From positions 3,782,001 through 3,846,000 of the forward strand of contig JARFIW010001491.1 in NCBI GenBank assembly GCA_036346225.1: a stretch of DNA of 64,000 nucleotides, in the 5' to 3' direction. Shown here piece after piece: positions 47,940 through 59,210 of this stretch. Each line of letters begins with the position of its first letter. Within the stretch, counting starts at the first letter, position 1. Source of the DNA: Platerodrilus igneus (Eukaryota > Arthropoda > Insecta > Coleoptera > Lycidae). Below the pieces are notes generated by a model. That model was given only the letters and a program-made list of their open reading frames with translations, was not told where the DNA came from and ran no database searches. Made by a program: the position numbers and the translations under genes.

Positions 47940-48512
47940 AGTTACGTTTCGGGCCTGGGATCGGTGTTTTTAAAAACTTTTTCCAAAAACTTCGTAACAA
48001 AATTTATTTATTAAACAAATATTAATATGAAATTTTTACAAACTTGATTAAAAATACTGTAAGTCGAAACCAATTAATAATTGAACTAATATGAGTGAGT
48101 AGCCTAAGCAAACTGCAATGTTAAAGCTGAAATACTGTAGTGTAGACCGACTGACTTTCTTGGGGCTCCCGGAGTATTTGTGTTGTCCTTGCCCCTCATA
48201 TGTTTGTGGGAACTTGAAGAGCTCATGCCTGCTTATTTCTTAATTCTATTCATTATACAATGTAACAATCTTACTTTCTAAGTAATCGCGGTTCTTAATC
48301 GTGTGTGACCTGCCACCTGCAGTATCACTATCGCCTGGAATACAATGTATTGCATCCGTTTCTCACAACTTGCTTGTGAGCTGTTAATTACCTTTATTTA
48401 ATTATCCTTGAATTACATTGTTGTACTTGACTTAATAATTTCTTTATGCCTTTTAATAATTCCTAATAACTTCTATTTTGTTATACATACATAGATTGGG
48501 GAATACATAACT
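47940..48512 (-). repeat. 3' LTR of element 2 (573 bp)
   Basis: Minus-strand AGTTATGTATTCCCC ... GAAACGTAACT with inverted AGTTA/TAACT ends. A polypurine tract GTTGGGAGG precedes it (48521-48513). CGCG flanks the outer end. Confidence 0.85.
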
Positions 48513-48573
48513 CCTCCCAACGTAAATGAAAAATTAAGGTTTTCTTTGCTTAATTTTTAAAAATTAATAAAAT

Positions 48574-49815
48574 TCATTGTTTAAAATTCATTGTCCTTAA
48601 GGATACATCTATTACTTCTTTATTTCTCTTTGTTTCCTTATTTCTAAAATTGTTTTCTTTATTCTTATACATAAGATACATTTTGTGAAATACATATATA
48701 ATTAGAAAAATTAGTAAAATGATTAATAAAATTGTCCAAACGCTTATATTGTCATCGTGTAACTTTAGTACTTTTAATTCACTTAAATGTTCTTTATAAT
48801 TGACCATTAATTTCATGGCGTGGTTGAGATCGTCCAAGTCTAGATGTTCTAGTTGCATAGGTTTTTGATTATTTTTTTGTCTTCGGTTCGCGTTGACTTG
48901 AATTGTAGCTCTGGTAAATTTGCGAGTTTCTTGGTTGCTGTGGTATCTTGATAAACTCTGATGTCTTCGTTTTTCAATTTTAAATAAGTCTTTTTTAAGG
49001 GTGATTAATTTGCTTCCGGTTAATGCTAGATTATTCTCGTCTTGATTGCAGTGGACGGTTACTATTACTTCTGTTGAAAATTTGGCAATCCATTTGTTTT
49101 TTGTAACTTTTTGAATTTTCATAATGGTGATTTGTACGGGTTTTGCTTCACAGTTTTCGTAATGATTTGAAAATGTTAGTAATTGTACTTCGCAAGGGCT
49201 GTCTTCTTGAATAGTTGTTGTTGTTAACGATTGGCATAAATATTGATTTGGTGTTACTTCGGTACATTTTTCGTTTGTGTAACTATATCTTAGTTCATTT
49301 AAGGATAGGAACTTGGTTTTGGGTATGATAACTTGATACATGCTAGTAATTTTCATTGGAAAAGCAAATAAATGATGGTAATTATAATTGTTACTTTCTA
49401 CTATTGGGATTTCTATTCAAAATGTGATTTCGTCATTCTTTACATAGCCTTTTACTATAGCTATTTTTTCAAATATAAGAATGTTTGTTTCTATTACATC
49501 AAAGGGTAATTTACTATTAGTGATAAATGATCTAATTCTTAATAATTCGTTTAATAAATCAGTTGTTTCTATGATACTAGAACGTAGTGTATTTAATTTT
49601 GCAAATGTAACAGCGTTTTCTAAAGTGGCTAAAATTTGTTGGATTAAAGTGAGGGTTGATATTATTTGGGTGAATATTGTATTGAATCTAATTAAGTCTT
49701 GCACGCTTAACATGGTAGTTTGAATGTTAGTTTTAAGGGTTTGTATTCCATTGGCTATACTATCTTAATTTCTTACTAGCTTACTTAAGGTTTCGTTGGT
49801 TTCGGCGTCTGCTAT
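48574..49815 (-). pseudogene. env-like gene of element 2, N-terminal part lost
   Basis: Two frames, 49713-49417 and 49356-48574, belong to one envelope-type protein. The first is a helical segment (LIRFNTIFTQIISTLTLIQQ) expected of the ectodomain. The second is Cys-bearing ectodomain, then NISVWTILLIILLIFLIIYV, a single transmembrane helix near residues 205-225, and a basic cytoplasmic tail. The order matches errantivirus Env, a type I membrane protein. The surface-subunit half and signal peptide are missing, replaced by foreign DNA at 49816-50150, and the two frames are separated by a break. Confidence 0.75.
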
Positions 49816-50150
49816 CCGGTATTACGGATCCCTCCCCCTCTCATTTTTGCTTGTGTCTTGTTGATCGGGTACACTCCAAGGTCAGCGCTAGGGATACCAT
49901 TATTTAAACCCTGTTTTTAGTTTTTGTTTTTAGTTTTTGTTTCAGTTTGTCAGATTTTTAGGTTTGTTAGATTGTTAGTTTGTTAGGTTTGTTAGATTCT
50001 AGGTTTGTTAGACTTTTATTTAGATTTTTATTTAGGGTGGATTAATTATGAAGTTAGGATTAATAAGGAGCACGGTTATTTTCGCGTTTAAACCCAATGT
50101 AGTACCTCCGGGTGGAGCATTGGGGACGTGGCCCCAAGTATAGCGGCCCT
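49816..50150. other. Foreign segment between integrase and env of element 2
   Basis: GC-rich edges around a T-rich core with repeated TTTTTAGTTTTTG and GGTTTGTTAGATT words (49915-50030). Near its right end, CAATGTAGTACCTCCGGGTG recalls the retroposon at 58899-59078. Origin unknown. Confidence 0.5.
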
Positions 50151-50158
50151 TATTCAAA

Positions 50159-53100
50159 TTATAATGTCCGTTCTATCTGGGTGGAGGTTGACGGTAAGGG
50201 TGATGATTGTTCATCTGAAATTACAGGGTATCTTAAGTTTTTTAAATGAATGTATTTTATTGTCTTGCCGTTGTCTACTACGGCTATATTTTTGTCTGAT
50301 ATTCTCTTAATTTTAGACGGGCCTAAATTCCTGGGTGCCGTTTTGTGTCTTTCACTTTGGAAGTTTTTCTCGTACACGTTTTGTCCTATTGAAAATTTAT
50401 TTACGTCGGTATTCTTATTGCGGGTTGTGGTGATACGTTCCTTGTCGTTATCTAGTTTATCTTTTACTTTATTGTAAGTTATTTTTAGTTTCTCTTTGTG
50501 ATCTTTAGCAATATTGCTGATATACTTCCTTGTTATAATGTATGTCGTAAGGGTTGCGGGAATCTGAATGTCCTAATGTTAATTCTAGGTGTGTAAAATT
50601 GGTTGATGGGTGGATTGTATTGTTGTACGCGATGAGTGCGTATGACATTAAATTGGTGATGTGTTCCTTGTTGTAAGTTAATCTTAATAATCTGATTTGT
50701 TCTGACAGGGTCGAATGTAATATTTCAATTCATCCGTTCGATTCAGGGTGGTTTTCAGTTATAAAATGAATTTTTATTTTGTATCGTTTTGTATCGTTTC
50801 GTTTTTAAATTCGCTGGTGTTATCTAACGTTATTGTGTCAGGCGTGTCATAAAATGTAAAGTATTGTAAAAATCCTTGTGTTACGTCAATGTTATTTTTA
50901 GAGGTGATGAGTATTGCTTGGCCTATTTTGGTGAATGCATCTACAATGGTTAAAAAGTGTTGTGCTTTTACCACCAGAGCGTCGGCATGTAATTTTTGAA
51001 AGGGTTTGTCAGGTGTTTAGTTAACATTAAATGTCTTTTTGGGAGCGTTCTGTCGTATTTTGCTTTGCCGCATAATTTGTATTGGTTGATTAAGTCTGTG
51101 GTTAACTCTTTCATATTTTTAAAATAGTATCGTCTTATAAGTTGCTTTAATGTTTCACTAATTTCACGATTTTAATTATTTGTTCCTCGTTGTCGTCTTT
51201 AGTTATTTGAATTTGATATATTTTCTTGTTGTCTATTTTCGTATATTTTACGGGATTGGGGTTGTTTAAAACTTCGTTAATTATAAATTGATTTGGTTTT
51301 ATATCGATTGCTTCGTTTAGAATTTCAATCGCTATTTTTGGCTCTTCATTCTGTGTCGAATGCATTATGTCTATCTCTTCTGGGCCTTCTCTTACTTCCG
51401 TTTCGTCTACGTTTCCTATAATTGATTCCGTTTCTAGTGCGTTGAGCTGTATTCTACTTAGGGCGTCTGCGTTATTATTATAAATTCCTTTTTTTGTATA
51501 TAATTTCGTAATCGTATTCCTCTAGTCTGATTCTCCATCGTTGTAATTTTGAGTTTGGTTCTTTAAGTTTGCATATACTAATGGTCTATGGTCAGTGTAT
51601 ATATAGAATTTTCTTCCGTAAAGGTATGGTCTAAATATTTCGTTGCCCAAATTATGGCTAATAATTCTTTCTCTATTGTACTGTATTTCTGTTCAGTCTC
51701 ATTTAGGGTTCTGGATGCGTAGCTGATTGGTTTATCGCTACCTACTTTTGCTTGGCTTAATACTGCGCCTAGTGCTACGTTCGATGCGTCTGTCGTTAGA
51801 ATAATTTGTCAGGAGCTTGGTTATCTGTGCGTAACCTTTAATGAATTTGCGGTAATAACCACTAAGTCCTTTATTTTCTTTGTTCGTTTTTGGTAGGGGG
51901 TAATTTAGTACTGCGTTCGTTTTATTGGGGTTTGGCGTAACTCCTTGGGGTGTTATTATATGTCCTAAAAATAATACTTCTCTCTGTAAAAATTCGCTTT
52001 TATCTAGTTGTACTTTAATATGTGCCTTTCTTAGTAGTTCGAATACTTCTCAGTCTTTCTATGTGTTCTAGCAGTGATGTTGAATAAACTATGATGACGT
52101 CTAGGTACATAAGACATTTTTCGTTGTGTATCCCTCGTAATATGTTCTCCATTGCGCGTTGAAAGGTGGCGGGTGCGTTCTTCAGTCCAAATGACATTCG
52201 TTTATATTCATAGTATCCTCTAGGTGTGCTAAATGCGGTTTTCGATGTATCTCTTTCGTCCATTTCTACTTGGTGGTATCCTGATGCGAGGTCTAATGTT
52301 GAAAAATATTGACGCTTTCCTAATTTATCTAAAATTTCGGTGATATTGGGTAGTGGATATTTGTCATCTACCGTTTTTTCGTTTAGTTTTCTGTAATCTG
52401 TTACTATTCGATATTTTCTCTTGCCTGAGGCGTCTAATTTCGTAGGTGCTATTAATACGGGGTTGCTCCATGGTGAGTTGGAGTGTTGTATAATATCCTG
52501 TTCTAGTAAGTCTGCTACTTGTCTGTCGGCTTCTTCTTGGCTTGCCTGAGGTAGTCTGTATGCTTTTGTAAAAATTGGTTTGTTGTCTGTTAGTTCGATA
52601 TTATGTTTAACGGTATCGGTAAAGGTTAAGGGCATTCCATCACAATGGAATATGTCGCGGTATTCAAAACATAAATTTTTAATTGCTCTCTGCTCTTCTC
52701 GGTTAATGTCGGTATTGAAGCGAATATTACTTAAATTTTCTCTTAACATTTTGCCGTGTTCTACGGGGTTGTAGTCGTTTTCTAAATTTTCATATATTTC
52801 CATTTCATTACAATTCATTTCTTCTACGTTAATTGGGTTTGTTAATGACAGTTCTACGGGGTAGTTATTTGAGTTTAAAATTGTTGTAGTGGCATAATTA
52901 TCTTTTATTTGTACGAGTGCGGTGGAGGTTTCTATTCCTTGTTGAAAAGTTATGTGGTTTATAATTCCTGTTATTTTTTGAGTTTACTGGGATTTTAATT
53001 TTTTTGTCTGTTCGGGGTTCTATCGTGTATTTTGCTCGGTTTGGGTATTTTCAAATTTAATGGGGATTTGTCCATGTTTTGTCCTTAATAAACGGTTTTT

Positions 53101-53471
53101 TATGTCAATGTTGGCTCCTAGTTTTCTTAGAAGGTGCATTCCTATTAGTCCGTCGTATTTATTGTTGAATTCAAAAATACAAAATTTGTGTTTCATTTTT
53201 ACATTGAATGTTTTTGGTAAGGGTATGTTAGCTATGAATTGGTGTAGGGTCGTTTGATGGGCTGTTTTAATTTTAAAGGGTTCTCTCTCTACAAAGTCTT
53301 AATCTTTTTTACGGTTCGAGGGCTAATTAGTGTTTTTGAGAATCCGGTGTCAATTAGTAATTCAAGTTCTGCGTGGGGTATTTCTATATATGGTAATACT
53401 AGGTGATTAATATTATTTAAATTTATTAGGTTTGGTCGTTTATAAATCGGTCGATCTGAGAATTTGAGCAT
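50159..53471 (-). pseudogene. protease-RT-RNase H-integrase of element 2, broken
   Basis: Protease IDTGFSKTLISPRTVKK at 53350 (DTGF instead of DTGS, a change at the active site). An RT frame of 267 codons at 52818-52015 holds QHSNSPWSNPVLIAPTK, STLDLASGYHQVEM and a YLDVIIVYS block in which the second catalytic Asp is Val. RNase H and integrase pieces lie from 52000 to 50159, including FTKIGQAILITSKNN, TLDNTSEFKNE and the tail RHKTAPRNLGPSKIKR. Frameshifts near 52015, 51830, 51500 and 51030. Confidence 0.85.
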
Positions 53472-54590
53472 GCGTTTTCTTTGTCGTCCTCTTCATAGTT
53501 TTCACATGGTTTGTCGCGTTCGTAATTTTCTAAATGGTTTGATTCATTGTTTTTACTAAGGTGAATGTAATTATTCTGGTCATTGTCAAATTCTTCTACT
53601 TCTTAGTGAAATAGTTCTTCCGATGTGAAGTTTTATTTTTGATTATGGTTTGGTCGGATTTGCGATATTTTTGTGTTTTGTCTAGTGTTACTAGATGAGG
53701 TGTCCATTGGGGTTGGTTTGTAATAATTGTTAGGGTTATTATTATTGTTATTATTTATTGGAGTATTTCTAATAGGATTTGCGCTGAAAGATGGTCTTTG
53801 TTGGTTCATATTTTGGATGAATCTTGGTGTGAATCGTAATATTTAAAAAGGTTTAAATTAAGTGTTAAAATTTGTGTTATTAAAATTTGAGTTATTACTT
53901 CGCGGTTGGTTCATTTGTGCATTGAATGGTGTGAATTTTGGTTGGGTGATTGTTTGTCTCGCGGCTTGTATGGTTTTTATTGGTGAATAACTTTTATTCG
54001 CGTTGGGTTATATATTCTGTTTCGATAATACATTACGTTTTCTTCTTCTATGATCATGTTTATGGCTTCTTCTAAGTTTTGGGGTTGTTGGAATCTAATT
54101 TTATCATATAGTAGTTCTGGTAGTGCATTTATGTAGGTGTCCAGTGCCATTTCATCGTACATTTTTGTCTTTAAAAGTCGGATATTTTGGTAAGGTTCTT
54201 GGATTTTTAATTTTGTTAATATTAAACTTCTTACGTCTTGGAATTTCATTCCGAATTGATACGGGGATTGGTTACTTTTCATTCTTAGGTTTATCAGGTT
54301 GCGGATAACACATTTTATGTTTCTTTGGTCTCCAAAATATGCAATTAATATGCGTTTAAAGTCCTCTCACTGTTCTAAGTCATCTCGGCTGACTATTAGT
54401 GTTAGTTCCCATCCGGTCAGTTTACTTATTATCAGGCGTAAAAGTAATACATTTCTTTCGTTATCTCCTGATTTGTAAAAATATTTCACACGCAGTAATG
54501 AAATTTATAGCAAAGCTTGATCTCCGTTGAATTGGGGTATACTTTCCAGATAAATTTTCATATCTGAACTCATGATTGTTAAGGGTTGTT
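53460..54590 (-). pseudogene. gag of element 2, broken
   Basis: The N-terminal region begins near 54572 with MSSDMKIYLESIPQFNGD. A TGA at 54369-54367 falls at the same codon as in element 1. The middle part is open at 54282-53977 (SPYQFGMKFQDVRSLILTKL). The Asn-rich C-terminal part has further breaks near 53990, 53840 and 53600. Confidence 0.75.
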
Positions 54591-56114
54591 CTAATAATTA
54601 ATAGTTACTTTTGGTTTTAATTAATTTCAAATTTTTGTAAAAATTGAGATTTATTTCGCGGTTTGTACTGTTACTTTTTAGTTTGGTTTGTTAGTTTTCA
54701 GTTTGAAGTGTGTTGGGTTATTTAAAGAATCGAGTTACTTGTATTTCATACGTAGTTATACGGTGCTATAATTGAATTGAAAGATTTGTGCTTGGTAAGG
54801 TCTGGTTAGTTGGTGTAGCCTTGAATTTGTATTTTTATACTTCACGGATGTTAAAGTTGTCATGGGTTTTAATTTTCTGAAAGATTTTTTATCTGGATTA
54901 ATATTCTTGCAATAATTTGCGTTATACTTTGTATGTTTCTGCGTCAGTTACGATCTTATTTTATTCCTGCTGATTAATTAGTGTCCGTAAAGGTCAGTTG
55001 CTATTTCCGTCTCCGTAGGTGTTAATTAATAAGTGCATAAAATGTTCCCTTTCAACTGTATTTTTTAGTTACCTTGAATGTCTAAATATAAAGTTGCAAG
55101 TTTTCAGTCTACCGCTGTGTTACAGTTGTTGCATCAAAGTCTCCTTTATAGTTTATACAATAAATTGTTTAAATTCAGTCTCGTGATAATTTAATTGCGT
55201 AAATGCTTTTGTTATAATTAGATATCTTTGTACTAAAAATATGCAATACTACATTATAAGGTTGCGATGCGCGTTTTTGAATTAATCTTTTCAGTAATTG
55301 TTTCGTTTTAATTAGATATATTCGTACTAAATGGTTTTTATTCAATGATGAGAATTTGCGTTATGGATTTGCACGATTTGTTAATTTGTAATAAGTTAAT
55401 TTAATAATAATTGCAAATTACTTCTATAATTTATATACTTGGTGTTTAATTTATAGAAGTGCGATGAAGGTTACGTTTGAATAAATTGTTTCCATAATTA
55501 ATCGTTATTGCGTTTTGTACATTAACTTTTCGTTGATAAATTGGTAAAAATTAGTTGCATTCTATTTTTGATTTTAAAATCGTTTTCGTTTTGTATTAAT
55601 AATTCGTGCGTCAGTTATGTTGTGGTTTATTAACAATTTGTAATAATTGTACTAATAATAATAATAAAAATTCTCTTGCTTTAAAAATACTTTTTAGTAG
55701 TTGAAAATAATTTCTCTTAGTAAATTATCTTCATATAATGGCATTAATTGCAATAATTAAAAATAAAAAAAATTCTGTACATACATAAAATAATAATCAA
55801 AAATTGTTCTTTTACTAGCTAATATGAATAAATTTGTAAAAAGAATAAATTGGTTTATGAAAATGAACTTACAAAATTTTCATCGTCTGTTTTTTTTGTT
55901 ATCTGGCTGTGGGCTCGGTCAATTTTGTACTTCGTCTACGTTGTGTTTCCTTGGATTCAGTCAATTTTTGTACCTCTTTCAAGTTTGTTTGGTTGGCTTC
56001 GGTCGATGCTTGTACCTTGTCTAACTTTGTTTGGGTTCTTCCATAATTGGGAATTGAAATTCTTGGTCACCAGTCTTCCGATTTTTGGATTCGTAGTGCT
56101 TTTCTGGATCCGTA
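54591..56114 (-). other. Leader of element 2
   Basis: Non-coding, AT-rich, with stretches alignable by eye to the leader of element 1, for instance GGGAATTGAAATTC near 56042. Confidence 0.6.
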
Positions 56115-56125
56115 CGACTGCGCCA
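56115..56125 (-). promoter_or_regulatory. Primer binding site, element 2
   Basis: TGGCGCAGTCG, identical to the site in element 1; the LTR that should precede it is absent. Confidence 0.75.
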
Positions 56126-56525
56126 GACTATCCGTTTGTTTGTATTATTGAAAATGCCTTTACTTAACCATTCAGACAATTATTTTCTTTTGGCTTAAAT
56201 ATAGTAACTGACAGAGTTTGGTTCATTGTACCTTCCAACGAGGAGCAACTTCCAATATTAACAGATATTTTTTTTTATTTCACTAGCTCTCCAAACGTGG
56301 GGCCTTGATCTTGTTGATTCAACTACATTATAATTCAATATATTATTTGTGCAGCTCATTTCTAGTACTGTTATTTGGTTGAAATTTTAATCTAACGTAA
56401 AATTTTTGTCTGTAGTTTCAAAAAAATTGAAATAAAAGAAAAATACATTGTATTTTCATTTATAGTTTAAAATAAAATATTTGTATGAAGCAGCATATTC
56501 ATTACTTCGGAATTAGTTTTCTAAA

Positions 56526-56696
56526 ATGGCAGAAACGTTTCAAATTCTTCATTTTATCAAGGAAAAGATGGAATGCAAATTAAAAATTCGTGTAATAGAA
56601 AAATCTAGACCTGTTGCAAAACACCGAAAATTTTTGGCTAGGTTGTTGAAGGAACTTGAAAAATTAGATACTTTAATTGATTTGTCAGAATATTAG
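56526..56696 (+). other. Unrecognised 56-codon open frame
   Basis: Begins MAETFQILHFIKEKMECKLK, lysine-rich and helical, ending at TAG after DLSEY. No domain recognised and no splice context established. It may be a first exon or chance. Confidence 0.2.
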
Positions 56697-56949
56697 AATT
56701 TCCAGTTGAGAGTAGTGAAATTAATTTAACCATCGAATCGGTGAAGATTGTGTTGTCAGAATTTGAGAAACTCAACGTTTAGAAATACACTGTATAGGCG
56801 ATCACATTCGTCAAGTTGTGTTAAACTCATGAACACTTCCGTTTGAAGGTTTAGAAAAAGCAATAAAATTTAGAAAAGAAACTTTGGCAACTATTCTTAT
56901 TCTGAAGTCTGAACTGTGTGAAAAAATAAATTAGAAACTTTTTGAGAAG

Positions 56950-58400
56950 AATATGATCGACGTGTACTACATTAAAAGCAGAGCGCTTTTGACTCTAGTC
57001 ATCTTCAGTGTTGTTCCCTACAAAAGTTAATATAAAATATTAATGTAAAGTTAAATATAAAAACTTACTTGTGGGAAAGAAATCTATCATCAACAATATT
57101 AAAATACATAAATTAAAACATGTCAAGTGTCAAATGTCATATTGACATATAATATCACAAGCTGTACGTTTAAAATGTATGAAACAATAAAATGTAATTA
57201 AGACTAGATCTATATTAAAAAAATGATAAGGAGATTACAAAACAGAACAAGAAAATAGTTAACAAATGTAACTTTATTCTAAGTAAGAAAGTTTAGTAAA
57301 ATAATAATGCCAAAGGATACCAAATATGCAGGTTATAAAGAAGAAACTAGTTTAATCTTTTATATATAAGAAAGTTAAATTAGCTTTGGTATTTAGACAT
57401 AAGTGATTGCTTTGTAATTCTTTCTCTATTTCTAAGTCTTCAATAAAATCTAATCTAGTAAAAATTTCTTTGTAATATGATGTAAAATTTTGGTGTCTAT
57501 GGAAGGACTGAACATGTGGTTATTAAATTTCAGATGGTGCCCGAATGCTGATTGTTAAGGCTTACTAAGATGTTCTGAAATTCTTATTTTTAGGGATCGG
57601 CAAGTTCTACCTATATAAATTGTTACGTGCCAATTTGGCACTAGACATTTCTTAGTTTAATTTTGATGTGCGTTAGTTTCGCGCCTTAAATTTGAAAGAC
57701 TTGGCGCGTATTTCCGTTACCTCAGAGTGCGTTCGCGCCAGATCGCGCTGACGGGAGTAGGGGAAGGAGTGGAAAAGTTTCCGGGAGACGCGGTAACGTG
57801 GCTGTTTGAATCTGAACTTCCAGAAAAGTGGTTTGGTTTTAGGTATCGTATCGTATCGTTATCTTTATTTATGTAGATTTCCTTGCCTTATCTGATTGTC
57901 GTCCCTATACCTGCTCCTTATTCGTTCCCTACATAGGTAGAGGTAATTTGCAAGCAGCCTGCCCGAACCGTAGTCCACGACCCTACCACGAACGAGTCCA
58001 GGGAGCCCCGCTAGAGTTAGCCGAGCAGTCACCATCTTTAAATAACCCGGAAGGGGGTCCTAGCAACCAGGAAGGAAGCGGGACTTATTCATGTGAGTAT
58101 TAACTTTTCACGATCTGTTTGCGAATTTGATATATTATTCCGTAATTGCGCAATTAAATTTGCTTATTGAGTGACGTCATTGACAGATATCGCGTTAATT
58201 TCCACTTATTGGATTAGCGGTACCAACTGCCGTTGTGTCGCGTATATCGCGTTCACGGGGAGATAATAAACTAGATTGGCAAGTGCTACAAGACAATTTA
58301 TAGATGCCACTCTTTTGAAGTTTATATATTTTGTAATTATTGACAATGTGTTTGTAAAGAGTGTGGTTGGTTTTATAAACTAGTTTAATATTACCAAATT
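56950..58400 (-). pseudogene. Penelope-like element, GIY-YIG endonuclease end, split by insertion
   Basis: Right to left: KTNHTLYKH, KLQKSGIYKLSCSTCQSSL (GIY half, with Cys pair) up to 58266; then, after the 646-bp insertion, YIGRTCRSLKIRISEHLSK (YIG half with the catalytic Arg region), SAFGHHLKFNNH, and LEIEKELQSN near 57420. GIY-YIG nuclease downstream of RT defines Penelope elements. A stop after HLSKP and the insertion inactivate it. At 57010-56975 the 3' end carries CACTGAAGATGACT followed by AGAGTC and AAAAGCG, a decayed hammerhead-like pattern. Confidence 0.82.
57620..58265 (+). mobile_element. LTR-like insertion, family X copy B, with 5-bp target duplication
   Basis: Begins TTGTTACGTGCCAATTTGGC, contains TATCGTATCGTATCG at about 57844, and ends CGCGTTCACGGGGAGATA. 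ATAAA occurs at 57615-57619 and again at 58266-58270, a 5-bp duplication of the Penelope coding target. Similar over its whole length to 10903-11564 in opposite orientation. 5-bp duplication and TGTTACG start fit a solo LTR, but no internal element is present to prove it. Confidence 0.75.
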
Positions 58401-58739
58401 TTGAGAATTTTTTTTTAATTTATTAATTGGATGTTGATCGAAATAGTCTTATTAATTACTATATTGATTATATAGGCGTGGTATCCATTATTTCCGGCGA
58501 ATTCTTTTAAAATTGTGATTTCTTTTGTATATGCATTTTTATTTATAGGTAAATTTAATGCGCGATTAATATAACAATGGAAAGAGGCCAGTTTGTGTTC
58601 AAAAGAGTGATTGGATACGGCTTGATAACTTGATCAATTTGTGTTGACAACATATCCAATCATTAACATAACTTTTAATTCGAAGTCGATATTCAATGCA
58701 ATGATTACACTAATTGTTACTGGACGGCGCTAGAAGTAT

Positions 58740-59210
58740 GAATCACAATACTCGTTCAAAGTTCAAGTGTTCAATTTTTGACCGAAACGTTACAATATTA
58801 CAGTTACAGTGCCAGCAAGATAGGAAAACATGGACCTTTATTTCCATTAATATAAGGCCAATATTCGCTGGACCATCCAGCTGCGGTAAAACAAGTGCTC
58901 GTTCGGATGAGAGGTAAAATGGAGATCCCGTGTGTGAGTGTTGTCACGCACGTTAAAGATCCCTACATTGCTTTGAACAGCAAGGTTTCGGCAAAATTCC
59001 AAATTTTCCAGGTAAAAAAAATTCGCTTCTTGGCCAATGTAGTACCTTCGGGTGGAGCACTGAAAAAATCATATGTAAGGTAAAACAAGTGCATAGAATA
59101 TCTTTGATCCCACATGAAAACGGACTTAGATTCGAAAATGTGTATGTGGTTTCGAAAAGCTTTCACCAACAAAAATATAAATCGCTAGAAACGTTTCTAA
59201 ACCATTAAAA
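58740..59210 (+). pseudogene. P-loop ATPase fragment (packaging-ATPase-like), split by retroposon
   Basis: IFAGPSSCGKTS at 58862-58897 is a Walker A motif. After the inserted segment and a frame change, HENGLRFENVYVVSKSFHQQ continues at 59110-59170. This pairing resembles ATPases of large DNA virus-like and Polinton-like elements integrated in arthropod genomes, as I recall them. Walker B and the rest are not seen. The fragment is dead. Assignment to a particular element class is inference. Confidence 0.45.
58899..59078. mobile_element. SINE-like retroposon with 14-bp target duplication
   Basis: GGTAAAACAAGTGC at 58885-58898 is repeated exactly at 59079-59092. The 180 bp between hold TCGGATGAGAGGTAAAATGG, CCCGTGTGTGAG, GCACGTTAAAGATCCC and an A-rich end. 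Removing them restores continuity of the surrounding motif region. The long duplication points to LINE-mediated retroposition. Confidence 0.8.

Larger units (their letters stand above)
47940..56125 (-). mobile_element. Errantivirus-like gypsy element 2 (leader, gag, pol, env, 3' LTR)
   Basis: Right to left: primer site 56125-56115, leader, gag, protease, RT, RNase H/integrase pieces, a foreign 330-bp segment, env, polypurine tract, 3' LTR 48512-47940. The 5' LTR is missing. CGCG follows the 3' LTR (47936-47939) within LINE-tail sequence. More decayed than element 1, with breaks in every gene. Confidence 0.85.
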
